From Candidatus Omnitrophota bacterium (GTDB lineage Bacteria; Omnitrophota; Gorgyraeia; JABMRG01; JAFGKX01), in assembly GCA_016928375.1 (NCBI GenBank), contig JAFGKX010000064.1:1-7296 (forward strand): a stretch of DNA of 7,296 nucleotides, in the 5' to 3' direction. The position numbers and the translations under genes were made by a program. Numbering within the stretch: position 1 is the first letter of the stretch; each line of letters begins with the position of its first letter. The notes under the pieces are model-generated. The model was not told the origin of the DNA. It saw nothing but the letters and a program-made list of their open reading frames with translations, and did no database searches. Positions 1-4,452 of the stretch are shown one piece after another.

Positions 1-422
1 AGACCCAGCCCCACTACCACAAGGCCCATAACTGTACCGCTTGAAAATGCTATACGCAGGCCGCTGTTCAATGACTTGCTTGCCGCATATGCTGTGCGGG
101 TGCTGGATGCGGTAGCTACCTTCATGCCTATAAACCCGGACAAACCCGAAAAAAGGCCTCCTGTAAGAAATGCGAAAGGGACAAAAATCACAAGGTAACC
201 TTTGTGGACCAACCAGACGAGTAGAAAAAATACAAGGATGAAAAATATAGCGACTACCGAATATTGCCTTTTTATATAAGCGTTAGCACCCTCTTTGACC
301 CATTTGGCAATTTCCTTCATTTTATCTGTGCCTTCAGGCTGACGCATAATATAAAAAATTAGCCACCCGCTAAACAACAATGCAATTATTGATCCGCATG
401 GCGCAAGCCATAATAGACTCAT
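1..422 (-). CDS. hppA: Membrane-bound ion-translocating pyrophosphatase, N-terminal fragment (partial at window edge)
   Basis: Hydrolyses pyrophosphate and uses the energy to pump H+ or Na+ across the cytoplasmic membrane. I translated this from the reverse complement; the frame is open from the ATG at 422 to the left edge (about 140 residues of the 650-800 usual for the family). Visible features are a first membrane segment at about residues 4-26, the family signature EGANAYIKRQY at 44-54, a second membrane segment at 55-73, a third at about 77-100 running into GLSGFIGMKVA (93-103), then STRTAYAASKSLNSGLRIAF (107-126) and GTVMGLVVVGLG, all typical of the HppA N-terminus. The start is supported by AAAGGAG five bases upstream. 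The catalytic aspartate motifs and the residue separating K+-dependent from K+-independent enzymes lie outside the window, so ion specificity cannot be called. A CBS-domain gene lies upstream on the same strand, 262 bases away. Confidence 0.92.
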   Translation of the reverse strand, partial: MSLLWLAPCGSIIALLFSGWLIFYIMRQPEGTDKMKEIAKWVKEGANAYIKRQYSVVAIFFILVFFLLVWLVHKGYLVIFVPFAFLTGGLFSGLSGFIGMKVATASSTRTAYAASKSLNSGLRIAFSSGTVMGLVVVGLG

Positions 423-427
423 AAATG

Positions 428-434
428 CTCCTTT
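428..434 (-). promoter_or_regulatory. Ribosome binding site of hppA
   Basis: Minus-strand AAAGGAG, five bases before the ATG at 422. It decides the start codon, because the first membrane segment follows directly. Confidence 0.75.
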
Positions 435-440
435 CTTACT

Positions 441-446
441 ATTATA
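441..446 (-). promoter_or_regulatory. Possible -10 box for hppA
   Basis: The minus strand reads TATAAT, a perfect -10 hexamer, 18 bases upstream of the hppA ATG. No recognisable TTGACA-like -35 lies 16-18 bases before it; an A-tract is there instead. Use of this site would give a very short leader that just contains the ribosome binding site. If it is real, hppA is transcribed independently of the CBS gene upstream. Confidence 0.3.
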
Positions 447-517
447 TGCTCCGATTTAATTTTTTTAGGCAGGTTGATATATCCTTGTATCGTATTTTTG
501 TTGTAAACAGGTGTGTG

Positions 518-546
518 CCCGGGGATATACCGGGTTGCTGCAGCAA
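518..546. other. Two adjacent palindromes in the hppA-CBS intergenic region
   Basis: CCCGG at 518-522 pairs with CCGGG at 530-534 around a seven-base loop. It is followed at once by the perfect 12-base palindrome TTGCTGCAGCAA at 535-546. Neither has a T-tract, so they are not convincing terminators; they could be operator-like sites or chance. The rest of 423-684 shows no coding region that I can support. Confidence 0.25.
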
Positions 547-646
547 GTAGCAGTCCGGCAGCTATGCATATTTTTGGGCAATCGCTGTCAAGGATATTGA
601 AAATTCGTTCCGCGCAATTATGCTTCCTGCCGTATAGAGAGAAATC

Positions 647-671
647 GGAAAAATTACTTTTAATATTTTCC
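647..671 (-). terminator. AT-rich hairpin downstream of the 128-residue CBS gene
   Basis: A ten-pair stem (GGAAAA plus ATTA, four-base loop, TAAT plus TTTTCC, one bulged A at 665) starts 13 bases after the stop codon of the CBS gene. The position suits a transcription end. The stem is mostly A-T and only a weak T-rich stretch follows on the minus strand, so it may be a weak terminator or only an mRNA 3' stabilising structure. Confidence 0.35.
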
Positions 672-684
672 TCTTTCGGATGTA

Positions 685-1071
685 TTATATCTTTTTTATG
701 CCATAGAGAACGTCTCTTTGCGAAGCGATACCTACCAGTTTACCTTTGTGCACTATCGGAAGATGTCTAAATTTTGCCTTGCATAAAATCTGATATATGC
801 TATCCAGGCCCTTTTCAAAGTCTGCTGTAACCACATCCGTAGTCATGAAATTTTTGGCTTTTAATTTCTGCGGATTTAAGTCTTTTGCAACGACACGCCT
901 TGTAATATCGCGTTCGCTTATGATCCCTACAACCCTTTCTCCTTTCACGATTACTACTGCACCTATATTATGCCTTTCCATCAATTTCGCTATCATATTG
1001 GCTGTGTCGTTCATCCCTGCTACGATTACTCCTCTTACGATACTCATACTGAACGCTCTTTTTTTCTCCAT
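685..1071 (-). CDS. Small two-CBS-domain protein (128 residues)
   Basis: Probable cytoplasmic nucleotide-sensing protein made only of a CBS pair (Bateman module). CBS1 spans about residues 12-62 and CBS2 about 76-127. Each ends with the ligand-site motif G-h-x-[ST]-x-x-D: GIISERD at 49-55 and GIASQRD at 114-120. In many CBS pairs this Ser/Thr and Asp contact the ribose of AMP, ADP or ATP. No enzymatic, DNA-binding or membrane domain is attached, so it must act through a partner or is a stand-alone sensor. The start at 1071 is preferred over the internal Met9 because AAGGAG lies eight bases upstream of the first and nothing similar precedes the second. It is the first gene of a minus-strand pair with hppA, but the 262-base gap and the hairpin after it leave co-transcription uncertain. 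It is a distant relative of the CBS protein at 4011-4433. Partner and ligand are unknown. Confidence 0.9.
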   Translation of the reverse strand: MEKKRAFSMSIVRGVIVAGMNDTANMIAKLMERHNIGAVVIVKGERVVGIISERDITRRVVAKDLNPQKLKAKNFMTTDVVTADFEKGLDSIYQILCKAKFRHLPIVHKGKLVGIASQRDVLYGIKKI

Positions 1072-1079
1072 ACTCCGCT

Positions 1080-1085
1080 CTCCTT
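1080..1085 (-). promoter_or_regulatory. Ribosome binding site of the 128-residue CBS gene
   Basis: Minus-strand AAGGAG, eight bases before the ATG at 1071. It selects Met1 rather than Met9 as the start. Confidence 0.7.
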
Positions 1086-1107
1086 CTTTACTATTCTCTT
1101 ATCTCCA

Positions 1108-1119
1108 GTATTTAAATAC
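1108..1119. other. Perfect 12-base AT-rich palindrome upstream of the CBS gene
   Basis: GTATTTAAATAC is self-complementary and lies 36 bases upstream of the CBS start codon in the divergent intergenic region. It could be an operator for a dimeric regulator, but AT-rich palindromes of this length also occur by chance. I found no convincing -35/-10 pair for the CBS gene beside it. Confidence 0.25.
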
Positions 1120-1268
1120 GCATATAATACGAAGTTGTTATGTGCCCGTGCTTTCCTGGTAAATATCTGTTTTTGAAGGTGTTTTTTATTTATATGTTAT
1201 TATCCGTACCTAATATACACCATATTTATACCTTAGTCAAGTGCGTCTGAAAAAGCTATAAAACATAT

Positions 1269-1297
1269 TTGACTATCGCTTTATTGCGTAATAAAAT
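1269..1297 (+). promoter_or_regulatory. Sigma-70-type promoter of the M16 peptidase gene, probably leaderless
   Basis: TTGACT at 1269-1274 matches the -35 consensus at five of six bases. TAAAAT at 1292-1297 matches the -10 at five of six. The spacer is exactly 17 bases. Only six bases separate the -10 box from the ATG at 1304, so a start seven bases downstream would fall on the A of the ATG itself. No Shine-Dalgarno sequence precedes this ATG, which agrees with a leaderless transcript. A weaker alternative (TTGAAG at 1174-1179, 18-base spacer, TATTAT at 1198-1203) would give a leader of roughly 95 bases. Confidence 0.6.
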
Positions 1298-1303
1298 AGC
1301 ATC

Positions 1304-3940
1304 ATGAAAAGAGTTATCTGCCTTTTAGGTTTTCTTTTGCTTTTTACAACTGTTAATACCGTAAAGGCTGCCGAACGCTTGTCCCTCGCCTCTACACGAC
1401 TTTACGAAGAAACTCTCGATAACGGCTTGACCTATATTGTTGACGAAAGACCGGGCACCGGCGTTCTGTCGGTAAATATAAGGGTTGATAAAGGCAGCGC
1501 TGATGAAGGTTCATTGCTCGGGTACGGGATTACGCATTTAATAGAACATATGACTTTTAAAGATGCCCTAAACTATGAAAACGGTGGGGTGCTCAAAGCG
1601 GTAAAATCTATTGGAGGCTCTATAAATGCCACCACATCACAGGATACAACATGTTTTTTTATAACCTGCCCTTCAGAACATATAAAAAGGGCTCTGGATA
1701 TTTTGATAAATATGGTATTTAGCGCTACTTTTCCGCCGGAGGAATTGGAGAATGAAAAAAAAGTAATCCTAAAAGAAATGCTTTTAAACGAAGATAAGCC
1801 CGACAGGCAATTGCTAAGGCTTCTATGGAAAACTGCTTATAGGATACACCCTTACAGACATCCTATTATTGGTTACCCTGAATTGTTCAAGTCGGTTAAA
1901 ACAGACGATGTTACACGTTATTATAAAAAAACTTTTGTCCCTAACAATGTGACTATAGCTATTGTCGGGGATGTAAAAAAAGATGAAATCTCGCCGCTTA
2001 TAAAAGACATTTTTCAAAAAATACCGGAGCCGGATTACGAAACGGTCACCTTGCCTGAAGAACCTCCGCAGATAAATGCAAGGTACAATACCGAAAAAAC
2101 CTATCTTGAACTCGCCCGTATCGCATTTGGTTTCCATTCAACATCTTCCTTAGACAATGATGTATATGCCATGGACCTTTTGGCCACGATCTTAGCACAA
2201 GGAGACGATTCAAGATTGCATCGTAGGCTGGTTAAAGAAACGGAACTAGCCCACTCGGTCTACGCGTTCAACGATACTCCAAGATATAAAGGATTGTTTG
2301 TCGTAACCTGTGTTCTGGACCCTAAAAATATCGAGCAGGTGAAAAATATAGTCCTCGAAGAGTTAAGCTCGATAAAACAGGATTTTCCGTCACACGATGA
2401 AATCGAAAGGGCTAAAAAGATAATTCTGAGCAGATTTATTTATTCAAATGAGTCAACAGCTTATGTCGCTGCTGCGCTAACCGCCAATAAACAGCTAACG
2501 GGAGACGTAAACTTCCAAAAAAAATACATGAAAAAAATCAATAGCGTAGATCCTGGCCAAATAACCGAAGTAGCTAACAGATATTTCAGCGATGAAAAAT
2601 TGAATTTCGTGCAATTGCTGCCTGAAAACGTTAAAACACAAATGGAAACAGACGAAGTTAAGCCTGTTATACCCGGCATTGACACCTCTAAAAAAATAGA
2701 ACTGGGTAACGGGATAAGGTTGGTGCTTATAAAAAACTCTACCACGCCGTCGGTTTATATCACGGCTATATTTTTGGGCGGCTTTAGAACGGAATCGTAT
2801 GCCAATAACGGTATTTCGAACATTACCTCCCGCCTGTTGCTAAAGGGGACATTATCAAAAAATGAATCACAGATAAAACCCGCTTTTGAGCGAAGAGGCG
2901 GCTTAATAGATTCCTTCTGTTTACCGGACGGTTTTGGTATAACCGCGCAGGTATTGCAAGACGACTTTGATTTTGCATTTGACACAATAGGAGATATACT
3001 GCGCAATTCCATATTCCCTCAGGATGAGTTGGATAAAGTTAAGAGGCTTGTATTGACAGATATAAAGCTTAATGGTGAAAATATTTTCGCTAAAGGTTCG
3101 GAAAAGCTTTCGGAGAGTCTCTATGTAAATCATCCATATGCAATGAGTAAGCTCGGAAGTGAAAAAAGCGTAAATTCTATCACGCGGAATGATATATTGC
3201 ATTTTTATGAAAAATTTTGTGTGCCTCAAAACATGGTAATAGCGGTCTGCGGAGATTTTACCCCTGAAGTGCTGCAAACTAATCTGAAAAAGAAATACGG
3301 TGTTTTTAATAAGGTAAAAAATGCGGTTACCATAAATCCAAAGCCTGTTTTGCCCCTTGCATCTGACGAGAAGAGCGAAATTTACATGAATAAAAAAGAA
3401 GCCTTGATTCTGGTGGGCTATTTAGGCGTAACGTTTAAAGACAAGGACCGGTTCGTTCTGGATGTGCTGGCATCCATCATGTCTGGACGCAGCGGGAGGT
3501 TATTCCAGAATATAAGAAATTATAGAAGCTTATCCTATACACAGAATTTTTTCCATAATTCAGGTTTCGACCGCGGTAAGTTTGGCATATATGTGGCGTG
3601 TTCACCGGAAAATGCTGACGGCGCAAGTGAGGCCATTATGTCAGAATTAGAAAAATTGAAGAAAGGTGGCGTAACAGATGAAGAGGTTGAGCAGGCAAAA
3701 ACCGAACTTATTTCCCAATATAGGGTATCAATGCAAACAAACGGTTTTGTATCATTGCGTTCTGCTATTTGCGAACTGTACGGAGGTGGTTTTCAGCAGA
3801 TATTTGACTATGAAAAAACTATAAAAAATGTAACAAAGGCTGCCGTTGACATGTTTATTGATAAATATATATCGCAAGTTAAATATGCCCTTGTAAAAGT
3901 CGTACCTGATGAACATAAAAAGTGTAGCCCCGCAAACTAA
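1304..3940 (+). CDS. Exported tandem M16 (pitrilysin/insulinase-type) zinc metallopeptidase
   Basis: Predicted periplasmic protease of 878 residues made of two M16 halves in one chain, as in single-chain pitrilysin- and PqqL-like enzymes that form a clamshell around peptides. A signal peptide (Met1 to about Ala22, VKA before the cut) has a clear hydrophobic core. The N-terminal half is the active one: the inverted zinc motif HLIEH is at 78-82, and the third zinc ligand is Glu158 in the VILKEM segment, 76 residues after His82, the spacing known for the family. The first M16_C-like domain covers about 195-375. The C-terminal half (about 463-830) is catalytically dead: the aligned GISNITSRLLLKGT at 503-516 has Asn506, Ser509 and Arg510 in place of His, Glu and His. 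It keeps the SGRSGRLFQNIRNYRSLSYT stretch (727-746) that usually shapes substrate binding. It is monocistronic, divergent from one CBS gene and convergent with another. The natural substrate cannot be told; the PqqL name is not assigned for lack of context. There is no Shine-Dalgarno sequence before the ATG. Confidence 0.93.
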   Translation: MKRVICLLGFLLLFTTVNTVKAAERLSLASTRLYEETLDNGLTYIVDERPGTGVLSVNIRVDKGSADEGSLLGYGITHLIEHMTFKDALNYENGGVLKAVKSIGGSINATTSQDTTCFFITCPSEHIKRALDILINMVFSATFPPEELENEKKVILKEMLLNEDKPDRQLLRLLWKTAYRIHPYRHPIIGYPELFKSVKTDDVTRYYKKTFVPNNVTIAIVGDVKKDEISPLIKDIFQKIPEPDYETVTLPEEPPQINARYNTEKTYLELARIAFGFHSTSSLDNDVYAMDLLATILAQGDDSRLHRRLVKETELAHSVYAFNDTPRYKGLFVVTCVLDPKNIEQVKNIVLEELSSIKQDFPSHDEIERAKKIILSRFIYSNESTAYVAAALTANKQLTGDVNFQKKYMKKINSVDPGQITEVANRYFSDEKLNFVQLLPENVKTQMETDEVKPVIPGIDTSKKIELGNGIRLVLIKNSTTPSVYITAIFLGGFRTESYANNGISNITSRLLLKGTLSKNESQIKPAFERRGGLIDSFCLPDGFGITAQVLQDDFDFAFDTIGDILRNSIFPQDELDKVKRLVLTDIKLNGENIFAKGSEKLSESLYVNHPYAMSKLGSEKSVNSITRNDILHFYEKFCVPQNMVIAVCGDFTPEVLQTNLKKKYGVFNKVKNAVTINPKPVLPLASDEKSEIYMNKKEALILVGYLGVTFKDKDRFVLDVLASIMSGRSGRLFQNIRNYRSLSYTQNFFHNSGFDRGKFGIYVACSPENADGASEAIMSELEKLKKGGVTDEEVEQAKTELISQYRVSMQTNGFVSLRSAICELYGGGFQQIFDYEKTIKNVTKAAVDMFIDKYISQVKYALVKVVPDEHKKCSPAN

Positions 3941-3990
3941 AGACCGATGTTTCTTCCCCGAAGCAGAAATCACTTTTACCTTCGCATTCT

Positions 3991-4018
3991 GCGGAGGGGA
4001 TTAATCCCCGTCATCCGC
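3991..4018. terminator. Hairpin between the convergent M16 and CBS genes
   Basis: GCGGA (3991-3995) pairs with TCCGC (4014-4018), and GGGGA (3996-4000) pairs with TCCCC (4005-4009) around a TTAA loop, leaving GTCA bulged on one side. It lies 51 bases after the M16 stop and overlaps the last bases and stop codon of the convergent CBS gene. No T-run follows on either strand, so it is not a classical intrinsic terminator. It may work in both directions as a weak terminator or mRNA end. Confidence 0.35.
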
Positions 4019-4433
4019 TGAAAACTATGTTTAATATGTCATGCCTTCCGATAACCCCTATAAGTTTCTTACCGCCGTACACCGGTAATGTATGTACGTT
4101 TTGACGGTGCATAAGGGCAATTACTTTCTCTATTTTAGCATCCGCTTGTATCTTTGTCACATTTCGTCTAACTACTTTAGCCAGCGGTAATGTAGCTATA
4201 CTATCCAGTGCCTCCTTTCTATGCCCGTGTTTCGACATAGCTTTATCCAAAAAACGTAAGAGATCCGTGGTTGTTATAATACCGGTCAGCGAATTCCCGT
4301 CATTTGCCTTGACTACCAAAAGCCCGTTAATCCTGAATCTAAGCAGTATATGAGCTGCCTGTCCTACAGTGGCGTTTTCTTTCAATTTAATTAGATCTTC
4401 GGACATAATATCTTTTAACGACACCTTTAACAT
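4011..4433 (-). CDS. Small two-CBS-domain protein (140 residues) downstream of the repeat protein
   Basis: A stand-alone CBS pair, probably a cytoplasmic nucleotide-responsive module. It opens with the classic SLKDIMSEDLIKLKENATV (5-23). CBS1 covers about 5-63 and CBS2 about 83-138. The ligand motif of CBS1 is intact (GIITTTD, 51-57). In CBS2 the usual Ser/Thr is replaced by Gly (GVIGRHD, 126-132), so the second nucleotide site may be weaker or lost. A charged linker (about 64-82, SKHGHRKEALDS) separates the domains. The start is firm: GGAGGAG lies six bases before the ATG. It begins 19 bases after the stop codon of the large repeat protein on the same strand, so the two are almost certainly one transcript, and the ribosome binding site sits in that gap. 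Its own stop overlaps a hairpin facing the convergent M16 gene. It is a distant relative of the 128-residue CBS protein at 685-1071. The function is not known. Confidence 0.9.
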   Translation of the reverse strand: MLKVSLKDIMSEDLIKLKENATVGQAAHILLRFRINGLLVVKANDGNSLTGIITTTDLLRFLDKAMSKHGHRKEALDSIATLPLAKVVRRNVTKIQADAKIEKVIALMHRQNVHTLPVYGGKKLIGVIGRHDILNIVFSG

Positions 4434-4439
4434 AATTCA

Positions 4440-4446
4440 CTCCTCC
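4440..4446 (-). promoter_or_regulatory. Ribosome binding site of the 140-residue CBS gene
   Basis: Minus-strand GGAGGAG with six-base spacing to the ATG at 4433. It starts six bases beyond the stop codon of the upstream repeat protein, which favours re-initiation by the same ribosomes. Confidence 0.8.
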
Positions 4447-4452
4447 GTATTA

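Noticed and set aside
513..770. An 85-residue plus-strand frame between hppA and the CBS gene
   Set aside because: It overlaps the end of the CBS gene, has no ribosome binding site, and its Ser/Cys/Leu-rich composition looks random.
1123..1128. Perfect TATAAT on the plus strand upstream of the M16 gene
   Set aside because: No -35-like hexamer or extended -10 TG precedes it, and a much better promoter lies at 1269-1297.
797..1176. Plus-strand frames opposite the 128-residue CBS gene
   Set aside because: They are shadows of the CBS gene and its upstream region, have no ribosome binding site, and the minus strand encodes a clear CBS pair.
1304..3940. Naming the peptidase pqqL or ptrA
   Set aside because: The fold and zinc site are shared by many M16 subgroups and nothing in the neighbourhood fixes the subgroup.
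1823..3973. Several minus-strand frames of 73-118 codons within the M16 gene
   Set aside because: They lie opposite a continuous 878-codon peptidase gene and show no domains or ribosome binding sites.
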